Below, piece after piece: positions 55,906 to 63,605 of a stretch of DNA of 64,000 nucleotides. The stretch lies in assembly GCA_964442285.1 (NCBI GenBank), contig CAYTZH010000004.1, positions 62,001 through 126,000 of the forward strand, given 5' to 3'. The DNA comes from CAYTZH01 sp964442285 (GTDB lineage: Bacteria; Myxococcota_A; UBA9160; JAFDET01). How positions within the stretch are numbered: position 1 is the stretch's first letter; each line of letters starts with the position of its first letter. The notes beneath the pieces are model-generated. The model saw nothing but the letters and a program-made list of their open reading frames with translations. It searched no databases and had not been told where the DNA came from. The position numbers were made by a program, and so were the translations under genes.

Positions 55906-57342
55906 CTAGGGCTGGACGACCTCGACGGGGCCGTAGGCCTCGAGCTGCGGGACCAGCGCCTCCGCCGGGCCGACGGCGACGATGGCCGCGCGCTCGGGGT
56001 GCACCCGGCCGCGGGCCGCCTGGCCGAGGTCAGCCGTGGTCAGCGCGCGCACCCGCGCGCGGTAGGTGTCCAGGCTGTCCGGCGGCAAGCCGTAGATCTC
56101 CACGTCGAGGAGCTCGGAGACGATGGCCTCGGAGGTCTCGAGTCCCAGGGCGAAGCGGCCCAGGGCGAGGCTCCGGGCGTGGGCGAGATCCTCGCCGCCC
56201 GGCGGCTCGCTGCGGATCCGCTCGAGCTCCGCGAGCACCATGCCGACGGCGCGTCCGGCCTCGGGCACGCGGGTGCCCGTCGCCGCGGCGAAGACCCCGC
56301 CGAGGCGGCGCATGCCGAAGCTCGAGTAGGCGTAGTAGGCCAGCCCCTCGGCCTCCCGCACCCGGCTCATGATCCGCGACGAGAAGCCGCCGCCCCCGAG
56401 GACCACGTTCATGAGGGATGCGGCGGTGCGGCCAGGATCGTTCCGCGGGAAGCCCTCGTGGCCGACGACGATCGTCGCCTGCCCGAGCTCGGGGCGATCC
56501 ACCACCACCACCTGGCGCGCGGTCGGCGACGGCGCGGGCGGGCCGACCGGGGGCAGCGCGGGCCCACTCCAGTCCCCGAAGACGCGCCCCGCGGTCGCCG
56601 TGACCGTCGCCACGTCTACGTCGCCGGTGACGAAGAAGATCGCGCCCGACGGCGTCCAGAAGCGCGCATGGAGCGCGCGCGCGGCGGCCGCGGTCAGCTC
56701 CTCCACGCTGTCGGCGTCGCCGTTGATGGGCCGGCCGTAGCGGTGCCCATCGAAGACGGCCGCGGCGAAGGCCTGCCGGACCAGCACGCTCGGGTCGTCG
56801 CGACGCCGCTGGATCTCCGCGCGCCGCTCCGACCGCAGGCGCTCCGCCTCGGCGGCGTCGAGCCGGGGACGCCGCACGACGTCCGCCACGAGTCCGGTGA
56901 GGGTCTCGAGATCCCGCGAGAGGCCTTCGGCGCGGACGCTCATGGCGTCCCAGCCCGCGCTGGAGACGAGCACCGCGCCGAGGTCGTCCACCGCGGCGTC
57001 GAAGCGCACCGCGTCCCGGTCGCCGGCGCCACGCCGCATGAGCTCCGCGCTGAAGGTGGCGAGGCCTGCCGTCTCGGCGGGGAGATCGCCCGCTCCGCGG
57101 GGCAACGCGACGCCCAGGCTCACCCGGGGCAGCCGGCGGTCCTCAAGGACGAGGACCTGCAGCCCGTTCTCGAGGGTGCTGCGGTGGAGTCGGGAGGGAT
57201 CGACGATGGGCCGATCCGCCGGCGGCGGGAGCGGCCGTTCCCAGGCCGGGGCGGGGGAGAGCAGCGGCAGCCAGGTGGGTGCGCCGCCGGCGCAGCCCGT
57301 GAGGCTGGCGAGGGCGAGCGCCGCGGCGAGCCCGAGCCTCAC
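55906..57342 (-). CDS. M16-family peptidase subunit, non-catalytic, lipoprotein
   Basis: 478 residues from a GTG overlapping the upstream stop. Lipobox ASLTGC (Cys17). The M16 fold is clear (VLEDRRLPRVSLGVALPRGAG, then PELGQATIVVGHEGFPR and YYAYSSFGMRRLGG), but the zinc motif H-x2-E-H is replaced by GLATFSAELMRRG. That loss, with the R/Y pair kept, marks the regulatory subunit of a heterodimeric M16 peptidase. Its active partner is the preceding gene. Located in the periplasm on a membrane. Confidence 0.88.
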   Translation of the reverse strand: MRLGLAAALALASLTGCAGGAPTWLPLLSPAPAWERPLPPPADRPIVDPSRLHRSTLENGLQVLVLEDRRLPRVSLGVALPRGAGDLPAETAGLATFSAELMRRGAGDRDAVRFDAAVDDLGAVLVSSAGWDAMSVRAEGLSRDLETLTGLVADVVRRPRLDAAEAERLRSERRAEIQRRRDDPSVLVRQAFAAAVFDGHRYGRPINGDADSVEELTAAAARALHARFWTPSGAIFFVTGDVDVATVTATAGRVFGDWSGPALPPVGPPAPSPTARQVVVVDRPELGQATIVVGHEGFPRNDPGRTAASLMNVVLGGGGFSSRIMSRVREAEGLAYYAYSSFGMRRLGGVFAAATGTRVPEAGRAVGMVLAELERIRSEPPGGEDLAHARSLALGRFALGLETSEAIVSELLDVEIYGLPPDSLDTYRARVRALTTADLGQAARGRVHPERAAIVAVGPAEALVPQLEAYGPVEVVQP

Positions 57343-58745
57343 GGCGCCGCCCGGTCCGGCGTCTCGGAGCGCGCCGGCGTCGCGACCGGCGGCACCACGC
57401 GCACGGTGGTGGAGCGCTGGGGCGCCAGGTACCGCTTCGCCACCCGCTGCACGTCCTCCGCGGTGACTGCCCGGATGGCGTCCAGCACCTCCGCCAGGGG
57501 ACGCACCCGAGCGAAGGCGGTCCAGTCGCGCCCGATGCGCGAGGCGAGCTGGTAGGCCGTGCGCTGGTCGTCCAGCCAGGCCACCTCGAGGGCGCGCTTG
57601 GCGCGTTCGAGCTCGGCGTCGCTCACGCGGCCCTTCCGGACCTCCGCGAGCTCGTCCAGGAGCGCGGCCTCGGCGGCGTCGATGCCCGCGTCGGGGCGTA
57701 CGCCCACGCGGAGGAAGAACAAGCCCGCCTCGTGCAGCTCCCAGTAGCCGCCGCCGGCGCCCAGGGCGAGGGCGTCGTTGCGCACCATGCGCCGGTACAG
57801 CCGGCTCGAGCGGCCGCCGGAGAGGACCTCGGCCAGCACGTCGAGTGCGGGGCCATCGGCGTGGCCCGTCGGCGGCGCGTGGAACGCCGCCATGATCAGC
57901 GGCCCCTGGACCGGGTACTCCACCCGCGCGCGGCGCGGACCCCGCTGCTCGGGCTCCAATGTGGGATTGCGCGGGATGGACGTCGCGGGCTCCATGCGCC
58001 CGAACGTGCGGCGGATCCGCGCCAGGGTGGGCTCGGTGTCGAAGTCGCCCGCCACCGCCACGACCAGATTGTTGGGCGCGTAGTAGGTCCGGTAGAACTC
58101 ACGACACGTCTCGACGTCCACCCGCTCCACGTCGCTGCGCCAGCCGATGACCGGGCGGCGATAGGGGTGGGCCAGGAAGGCAGTGCCCAGCAGGGCCTCG
58201 AAGGCCAGACCGGAGGGGCTGTCCTCGGTGCGCATGCGGCGCTCTTCGAGCACCACCTGACGCTCGCTCTCGAGCAGCGCGTCGTCGATGATCAGGTTCG
58301 CGAAGCGCTCGGCCTCCAGCTCGATTACCAGGGGGAGCGTCTCGGACGTGACGTTCTCGAAGTAGACCGTGACGTCGTGACTGGTGAAGGCGTTCAGGCG
58401 CCCGCCCCGTGCCTCGATGCGCCGGGTGAACTCCTCCGGGCCGAGGCGCTCGGTGCCCTTGAACATCATGTGCTCGAACAGGTGGGCGATGCCCGTGTAG
58501 CGGGTCTCGTCCACCGAGCCGACGTTCACCCAGACCTGGAACGACGCCACCGGGGTGGTCCGGTCCTCGAGGGTCAGGACCGTCAGGCCGTTGTCGAGGA
58601 CGTCGACGCGCAGGTCGTCCGCCGGGTCGCGGAAGGAGGCGGCGCGAGCGTCGGAGAGCTGCGAGCCGAGCAGCACCAGGCCGAACAGGAGCGCGGCGAT
58701 GCGGAGCGGACAGCGCCTCCGGGAATGATGTGCGCGGGACTGCAC
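57339..58745 (-). CDS. M16-family zinc peptidase, catalytic subunit
   Basis: 468 residues with a signal peptide (LRIAALLFGLVLLGSQLSDARA). The inverted zinc motif HLFEH (His88-x3-His92) with the distal glutamate in VIELEAERFANL, and GGRLNAFTSHDVTVYFEN, mark the active pitrilysin/mitochondrial-processing-peptidase-like subunit. It should degrade peptides in the periplasm together with the lipoprotein partner encoded just downstream. The GTG at 58745 has no Shine-Dalgarno sequence, but TAACCT lies 8 nt upstream. The gene is divergent from a CoA-binding protein gene. Confidence 0.92.
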   Translation of the reverse strand: MQSRAHHSRRRCPLRIAALLFGLVLLGSQLSDARAASFRDPADDLRVDVLDNGLTVLTLEDRTTPVASFQVWVNVGSVDETRYTGIAHLFEHMMFKGTERLGPEEFTRRIEARGGRLNAFTSHDVTVYFENVTSETLPLVIELEAERFANLIIDDALLESERQVVLEERRMRTEDSPSGLAFEALLGTAFLAHPYRRPVIGWRSDVERVDVETCREFYRTYYAPNNLVVAVAGDFDTEPTLARIRRTFGRMEPATSIPRNPTLEPEQRGPRRARVEYPVQGPLIMAAFHAPPTGHADGPALDVLAEVLSGGRSSRLYRRMVRNDALALGAGGGYWELHEAGLFFLRVGVRPDAGIDAAEAALLDELAEVRKGRVSDAELERAKRALEVAWLDDQRTAYQLASRIGRDWTAFARVRPLAEVLDAIRAVTAEDVQRVAKRYLAPQRSTTVRVVPPVATPARSETPDRAAP

Positions 58746-58753
58746 GGCGGCGT

Positions 58754-58759
58754 AGGTTA
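58754..58759 (-). promoter_or_regulatory. TANNNT -10 box (TAACCT)
   Basis: TAACCT on the minus strand ends 8 nt before the GTG at 58745, with no Shine-Dalgarno sequence. Same layout as the other leaderless candidates. Confidence 0.5.
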
Positions 58760-58810
58760 GGAGCGCGGATCGCCCGTGTCGAGGGAGCGCGGGGCCGATC
58801 GAGGAGTGAC

Positions 58811-59227
58811 GTGCCGATCGAGCGCGATTCCGAGCTGCGCGCGCTGCTCGCCTCCGCCCGCACGGTGGCGGTCCTCGGCATCAAGGCCGGCGCGGACGAC
58901 GACGCCTTCCGGGTCCCGGCCTACCTGCAGCGGGTCGGCTACCGGGTCCTGCCCGTGAACCCCAGGCTGGAGCGCGTGCTGGGAGAGCCGGTCGCGGCGA
59001 GCCTGGCCGGGCTCGCCGAGGCCCCGGACCTGATCGACGTGTTCCGCGCCCCCCGGCACCTCCCCGACCACGTGGAGGAGATCCTGGCCCTGGCGCCGCG
59101 CCCCCGCGCGGTCTGGCTGCAGCTCGGCATCCGCCATCCGGGTACGGCCCGGCTCGAGGCCGCCGGGATCGACGTGGTGGAGGACCGCTGCCTGATGGTG
59201 GAGCACGCGCGCCTGCTCGGACGCTGA
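58811..59227 (+). CDS. CoA-binding domain protein (YccU type)
   Basis: 138 residues from a GTG with GAGGAG 4 nt upstream. TVAVLGIKAGADDDAFRVPAYLQ and YRVLPVNPRLERVLGEPV are the CoA-binding Rossmann blocks of the succinyl-CoA-synthetase-alpha-like YccU family; VWLQLGIRHPGTARLEAAGI and VVEDRCLMVEHARL complete it. These small cytoplasmic proteins bind CoA and may sense or protect it; no reaction is proven. Divergent from the M16 pair. Confidence 0.85.
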   Translation: MPIERDSELRALLASARTVAVLGIKAGADDDAFRVPAYLQRVGYRVLPVNPRLERVLGEPVAASLAGLAEAPDLIDVFRAPRHLPDHVEEILALAPRPRAVWLQLGIRHPGTARLEAAGIDVVEDRCLMVEHARLLGR

Positions 59228-59278
59228 GCACCGGCCCGTGGATCCCGCTCGCGGCCCGTGGGCCCCGCTGCGCCGCGC

Positions 59279-59284
59279 TATGCT
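59279..59284 (+). promoter_or_regulatory. TANNNT -10 box (TATGCT)
   Basis: TATGCT ends 6 nt before the GTG at 59291 with no Shine-Dalgarno sequence, placing the transcript start at the start codon. Confidence 0.5.
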
Positions 59285-59290
59285 GGCCGC

Positions 59291-59638
59291 GTGTCGCGCC
59301 CGCTCCGACCTCCTGGCGACGCCCGGACCGTCTACTCCAGCAGCGGCGGCGACCGGCGCAGAGCCGACCGGACCCCGGCGCCGCGCGCGCCGCGGGGCGA
59401 CGGCGTGGTGCGCGTGAAGCGCGAGGTCGCCGGCCGCCGCGGCAAGCCCGTCACTACGGTGTATGGAGTCCCCCTGGCCTCCGAGGGACTCAAGGCCCTC
59501 GCCGGGGAGCTGAAGCGCCGCTGCGGGAGCGGCGGCTCGGCCAAGGACGGCGTGATCGAGATCCAGGGCGATCACCGCGACGCGGTGGTGGAGGCGCTCG
59601 AGGCCCGGGGCTACACCGTGAAGCGCGCGGGCGGCTGA
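59291..59638 (+). CDS. SUI1/eIF1-like translation initiation factor (YciH type)
   Basis: 115 residues. TVYSSSGGD near the start, VRVKREVAGRRGKPVTTVYG and LKALAGELKRRCGSGGSAKDG, then IEIQGDHRDAVVEAL, are the YciH/SUI1 blocks; the family helps start-codon selection in archaea and eukaryotes, and YciH affects initiation fidelity in bacteria. GTG 59291 is chosen over upstream GTG 59258 because it leaves a family-like N-terminus and has TATGCT 6 nt upstream. The 3' end and the sequence after it carry a tandem GCGCGGGCGGCTGAGCGC repeat that runs into the N gap. Confidence 0.88.
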   Translation: MSRPLRPPGDARTVYSSSGGDRRRADRTPAPRAPRGDGVVRVKREVAGRRGKPVTTVYGVPLASEGLKALAGELKRRCGSGGSAKDGVIEIQGDHRDAVVEALEARGYTVKRAGG

Positions 59639-59666
59639 GCGCGACTCCGCGCGGGCGGCTGAGCGC

Positions 59667-59766
59667 NNNNNNNNNNNNNNNNNNNNNNNNNNNNNNNNNN
59701 NNNNNNNNNNNNNNNNNNNNNNNNNNNNNNNNNNNNNNNNNNNNNNNNNNNNNNNNNNNNNNNNNN
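59667..59766. other. Assembly gap (100 N)
   Basis: Unlike the other two gaps, the flanks do not match each other. Each side has its own short tandem repeat (GCGGGCGGCTGAGCGC on the left, GGATTCTCCTCGCGGC-like units on the right), so sequence of unknown length is missing here. Confidence 0.8.
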
Positions 59767-59782
59767 GGATCACTTCGTTCAC
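59767..59782 (-). CDS. Start of an unseen gene, cut by the gap
   Basis: A GTG at 59782 (minus strand) has CGAGGAG 6 nt upstream and opens a frame VNEVI that runs into the gap. The start overlaps a duplicated copy of the neighbouring stop region. The gene body is not in the window, so only the start signal is supported. Confidence 0.3.
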
Positions 59783-59801
59783 GGATTCTCCTCGCGGCCG
59801 A

Positions 59802-60440
59802 TCACGGACTCTCCTCGCGGCAGAGCACGAACCAGCTACCCATGTCGCGGCCGTTGCGGGCGGCGGAGCCGATGGTCACGTGCTCGGAGACCCGCCGCAG
59901 GGTGTCGATCATGTAGCCGTACACGAAACGCCCGAGCCCCTGCTCGTTCCGCCGGACCGGCGGCCAGCCGGCGGGGCGGGCGCTCTCGCTGGGGGGAACC
60001 CGATTGTAGTCGATCAGCACCTCGGCGCGATTGGGATCCTCCACGGCCAGGAAGTAGCCGGGCCCGGTGAGGCTCCCGAGCCAGCCGGCGGGCTGATGGT
60101 TGTAGCCGTAGAGCTCGTCCGGCTTCTGGGGATCCATCCCGACCGGACGGGCGAAGCGCTTCTCGAAGCGGGTGAAGGCGGGCAGCGTGTTGCGCCCGAA
60201 GTGGCGGACGGCGGTGACGTCGGCCGTCGCCGCGGGCACCAGGTCCTCGAGCCGCACCGCGCCGAAGCCGTCGACGGCGGCGTAGAGGGTTCGCTGCTCC
60301 GCGCGGCCCAGGCTGCAGACGGCGGCGACCCGGGCCGCCGGGTCGAGTCCGTCGAGCAGCGCCTCGAGCTGGGCGGGGCGGACCGGCGTCTCGCGCAGGC
60401 GCGCCCGGAGCTCTTCCGACGGGTTGGGAGACGAGGACAT
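59802..60440 (-). CDS. Conserved protein of unknown function
   Basis: 212 residues; AGGAGGTGTCCC precedes the ATG, an ideal Shine-Dalgarno sequence. An N-terminal helical part (PAQLEALLDGLDPAARVAAV) is followed by LVPAATADVTAVRHFGRNTL and a beta-rich part, GWLGSLTGPGYFLAVED and VLIDYNRVPPSESARP, which looks like a ligand-binding or lipid-related fold. I do not recognise a family. It is divergent from the GT39 gene and its 3' end lies beside the third gap, where a duplicated stop-start segment follows. Confidence 0.6.
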   Translation of the reverse strand: MSSSPNPSEELRARLRETPVRPAQLEALLDGLDPAARVAAVCSLGRAEQRTLYAAVDGFGAVRLEDLVPAATADVTAVRHFGRNTLPAFTRFEKRFARPVGMDPQKPDELYGYNHQPAGWLGSLTGPGYFLAVEDPNRAEVLIDYNRVPPSESARPAGWPPVRRNEQGLGRFVYGYMIDTLRRVSEHVTIGSAARNGRDMGSWFVLCREESP

Positions 60441-60501
60441 GGGACACCTCCTCGCCGCAGAGTAGCCTTCCGCTCCCGGAATCTGTACCCGTGGGGCACC
60501 C

Positions 60502-62184
60502 GTGTTCACCGGAAGCCCTTCCCGACGTTGGACCCCTGCCCACGCAATCGTGTTGGCGGCGGCGGTGCTGCTCCTGCTCCCCGGCCTGGGGATGATCGAC
60601 CTGTGGGAGCCCGACGAGCCCCGCATCGCCCAGGTCGCCGAGGAGCTCCGCGCCAGCGAGCACGGCGCGTCGGGGCTGGTGCTGCTGCGGCTCAACGGCG
60701 AGCCCTACACCCAGAAGCCACCCCTCTACTACTGGATCGCGGCGGCCCTGGGCGCGCCGGGCGGACGCGTGGCCGAGGTCCCGGCGCGGCTGCCGTCCGC
60801 CCTGGCCGGTCTGGCCCTCGTGGTCCTCGTGCTCGTCGCCGGCCCCCGCTGGGTCGACCCGCGCGGCGCGGTCTGGGGCGCCGCGCTGCTGCTCACCGTG
60901 CGCGAGTTCCCGCACCTGGCGCGACGGGCCCAGTTCGACGTCCTGCTGGCGCTGTTCGAGACGGCGGCCCTCGTGGCGTTCTGGCGCCTCGACCGGGGCA
61001 TCGGCCAGCGGGGACGCAACCTGGCCCTGATGCACGGCGCCATGGGACTGGCGGTGCTCACCAAGGGGCCGGTCGGGCTGCTGATCCCGCTGCTGGTGGT
61101 GGCGGCGTATCTGCTGGCGGAGCGGCGGCTGCGCGAGATCGGACGCGTGCTCCCGCTCTGGGGCTTTGCGCTCTCCGCCGGGCCGGCGCTCCTCTGGCTC
61201 GCCGGCGCCGTGGCGCTGGCGCCGGCCGGCTTCCTGGGCGAGGCCGTCGGCGAGAACGTGCTGGGGCGCTTCCTCTCGGGCACGTCGCACGAGCGTCCGT
61301 TCTACTACTACCTCTACCAGTTCCCCGTGGACTTCCTGCCGTGGACGCTGCTCTGGCCGCTGGTGGTCTGGGCGGGTCGGCACCGTGTCTTCACCGCCGG
61401 CGCGAACGCGGAGCGGCGTCGGGGCTGGCGCTTCCTGCTGGCCTGGATCGGCGCCTCGCTCGTCTTCTTCTCCCTGTCCGCGGGCAAGCGCGGCCTCTAC
61501 CTGCTGCCGGCCTTCCCCGCCGCGGCGCTCCTGTGTGGCGATGCCCTGGCCCTCGCCCTGGCCGAGCGCCACGCAGTGCCGCATTGGGCCTCGCGCGTCG
61601 CCGCCGTCCTGGCGGGCGCCCTGGTCCTGGCGGGACTCGGCGCCGGTGCGGCGCTCGTCGTCGGAGACCTCCCGGTCGCGACGGCGCCCGCCGCGGGCTT
61701 CGCCGCCGCGGTGGTGGCGTCGGCCGTGACGGCGGCCCTGGCCTGGCGCGCGCTGCAGCGCCGCGGCGCGACCCCCGCCGCCTACGCCGCCTGCGCCGTC
61801 GGGGTGGTGTTCGCCGTCGAGGCCGCGTCCTTCTTCCTGCTCTATCCGGCCATGGACCCGGAGAAGTCGCCGCGCCCGGTGGCCCTGGCCGCGGCGGCGC
61901 ACACGCCGCCGGACCAGCCGATCGGCCTCGTGGGCGACCGGCCCAAGCTCCCCGGATTCGCCTACTACGGCCTGCGGAGGATCGTCCACCTGGACACCTC
62001 GGACGACGTGCGGGACTTCCTCGCCGACGGCGGTCGCACGCTGCTGGTCCGGCGCCACAAGCTCGAGCGCATCGAGGCCGTCACTCCGGTGGAGATCCAC
62101 GCCGCGGAGCGCGAGGGCCGCCGGCAATTCGTGGTCGTCTCCCCGCGCGCCGGGGTCGCGGCCCCGCCCCCGGGCGGGCCCTGA
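60502..62184 (+). CDS. GT39/ArnT-like membrane glycosyltransferase
   Basis: 560 residues with about twelve hydrophobic segments. The first periplasmic loop has WEPDEPRIAQVAEE, the D-E-x-R signature of GT39/83 (PMT/ArnT) enzymes, and TQKPPLYYWIAAAL follows. VKLLTKGPVGLLIP-like VLTKGPVGLLIPLLVV lies in the middle and FSLSAGKRGLYLLPAFP near residue 330 is another family block. It transfers a sugar from a polyprenyl phosphate to a lipid or protein in the periplasm. The start is GTG with no clear Shine-Dalgarno sequence. A hairpin follows the stop. Confidence 0.88.
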   Translation: MFTGSPSRRWTPAHAIVLAAAVLLLLPGLGMIDLWEPDEPRIAQVAEELRASEHGASGLVLLRLNGEPYTQKPPLYYWIAAALGAPGGRVAEVPARLPSALAGLALVVLVLVAGPRWVDPRGAVWGAALLLTVREFPHLARRAQFDVLLALFETAALVAFWRLDRGIGQRGRNLALMHGAMGLAVLTKGPVGLLIPLLVVAAYLLAERRLREIGRVLPLWGFALSAGPALLWLAGAVALAPAGFLGEAVGENVLGRFLSGTSHERPFYYYLYQFPVDFLPWTLLWPLVVWAGRHRVFTAGANAERRRGWRFLLAWIGASLVFFSLSAGKRGLYLLPAFPAAALLCGDALALALAERHAVPHWASRVAAVLAGALVLAGLGAGAALVVGDLPVATAPAAGFAAAVVASAVTAALAWRALQRRGATPAAYAACAVGVVFAVEAASFFLLYPAMDPEKSPRPVALAAAAHTPPDQPIGLVGDRPKLPGFAYYGLRRIVHLDTSDDVRDFLADGGRTLLVRRHKLERIEAVTPVEIHAAEREGRRQFVVVSPRAGVAAPPPGGP

Positions 62185-62193
62185 CCCGGCCCC

Positions 62194-62211
62194 TGGGCCG
62201 CCTCCGGCCCA
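62194..62211 (+). terminator. Terminator-like hairpin after the GT39 gene
   Basis: TGGGCCG / CGGCCCA stem (7 bp), 4-nt loop, 9 bp after the stop and before the gltA promoter region. No U-run. Confidence 0.5.
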
Positions 62212-62244
62212 GCCGCCGCACCCGGCGCAGGCCGGGGGATCGGC

Positions 62245-62250
62245 TACCCT
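62245..62250 (+). promoter_or_regulatory. -10-like TACCCT upstream of gltA
   Basis: GCTACCCT 68 nt before the gltA ATG, which has GAAAGGAG. The same block precedes efp (51149). Confidence 0.4.
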
Positions 62251-62318
62251 CCCGGCTCCGAAAACACCCACCCGCTTGCGAAGCCCGCGATTCCGCGAAG
62301 GCGCGAAAGGAGCCCGAC

Positions 62319-63605
62319 ATGGCCGAAACTGGCGAACTGCGCGTTGGCGATCAGACCATCGAGCTCCCGATCGTCGAAGGCAGCGAGGGCGAGCGCGCCG
62401 TCGACATCCGCGCCCTGCGCGGCCAGACGGGGCTGATCGCCTTCGATCCCGGCTACGGCAACACGGGCTCCTGCAAGAGCGCCGTCACCTTCATCGACGG
62501 CGAGAAGGGCATCCTGCGCTACCGCGGCTATCCCATCGAGGAGCTCGCGGAGAAGAGCAGCTTCCTCGAGGTGGCCTTCCTGCTCTGCTACGGCTCGCTC
62601 CCCACGGCCGGCCAGCTCGAGTACTTCACCGAGTCGATCCGCCGGCACACCATGCTCCACGAGGACTTCAAGCGCTTCTACGGCGCCATGCCGAAGGACG
62701 CCCACCCCATGGCGGCCGCCTCCGCCGCGGTCGGAGCCCTGGCGACCTTCTATCCGGACTCCCTCGACCCCCGCGACGCGCGCCAGGTCGAGATCTCCGT
62801 TCACCGCCTGATCGCGAAGCTGCCCACCATGGTGGCCTACGCCTACAAGCACTCGATCGGCCAGCCCTTCCTGTACCCGCGCAACGAGCTCGAGTACGTC
62901 GGCAACTTCCTGTACATGCTGTTCGCGACGCCCTGCGAGGAGTACTTCGTCGATCCGACGATCGAGAAGGCGATCGACCTGCTGCTGATTCTCCACGCCG
63001 ACCACGAGCAGAACTGCTCCACCAGCACCGTGCGCCTGGTCGGCTCGTCCATGCCGAACCTCTTCGCCGCCATCTCCGCCGGCATCAACGCCCTCTGGGG
63101 TCCGCGCCACGGCGGCGCCAACCAGGAGGTGATCGAGATGCTGGCGGCGATCCGTGACGAGGGACTGACCGCGCGCGAGTTCGTCGACCGGGCCAAGAGC
63201 CGGGACGACACCTCGCGCCTGATGGGCTTCGGGCATCGGGTCTACAAGAACTACGACCCGCGGGCGAAGATCATCAAGAAGGCCTGCGACGACGTGCTCG
63301 CCAAGCTCGGCGTCCACAGCAAGCTGCTCGAGATCGCCAAGGAGCTCGAGGAGATCGCGCTGAAGGACGACTACTTCGTCGAGCGCAAGCTCTATCCCAA
63401 CGTCGACTTCTACTCGGGCGTGATCTACAACGCGATCGGCACGCCGGCCAAGCTCTTCACCGCGCTGTTCGCCCTGGGCCGGCTGCCCGGCTGGATCGCC
63501 CACTGGGTGGAGATGCACGCGGACCCGGACTTCAAGATCGGCCGCCCGCGGCAGGTGTACGTGGGCGAGCGCGAGCGGCACTACGTTTCCCTCGACGAGC
63601 GCTGA
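62319..63605 (+). CDS. gltA: Citrate synthase
   Basis: 428 residues. Catalytic residues are His264 (WGPRHGGANQEV), His306 (MGFGHRVYKNYDPRA) and Asp363 (NVDFYSG), all present. The N-terminal beta region (RVGDQTIELPIVEG) is that of type II, hexameric citrate synthases of Gram-negative bacteria. It condenses acetyl-CoA and oxaloacetate in the cytoplasm. GAAAGGAG precedes the ATG. The stop overlaps a CTG that may start the aminotransferase gene. Confidence 0.97.
   Translation: MAETGELRVGDQTIELPIVEGSEGERAVDIRALRGQTGLIAFDPGYGNTGSCKSAVTFIDGEKGILRYRGYPIEELAEKSSFLEVAFLLCYGSLPTAGQLEYFTESIRRHTMLHEDFKRFYGAMPKDAHPMAAASAAVGALATFYPDSLDPRDARQVEISVHRLIAKLPTMVAYAYKHSIGQPFLYPRNELEYVGNFLYMLFATPCEEYFVDPTIEKAIDLLLILHADHEQNCSTSTVRLVGSSMPNLFAAISAGINALWGPRHGGANQEVIEMLAAIRDEGLTAREFVDRAKSRDDTSRLMGFGHRVYKNYDPRAKIIKKACDDVLAKLGVHSKLLEIAKELEEIALKDDYFVERKLYPNVDFYSGVIYNAIGTPAKLFTALFALGRLPGWIAHWVEMHADPDFKIGRPRQVYVGERERHYVSLDER

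Noticed and set aside
59667..59766. Mobile element hidden in the gap
   Set aside because: No terminal inverted repeats, target duplication or transposase fragment at either edge.
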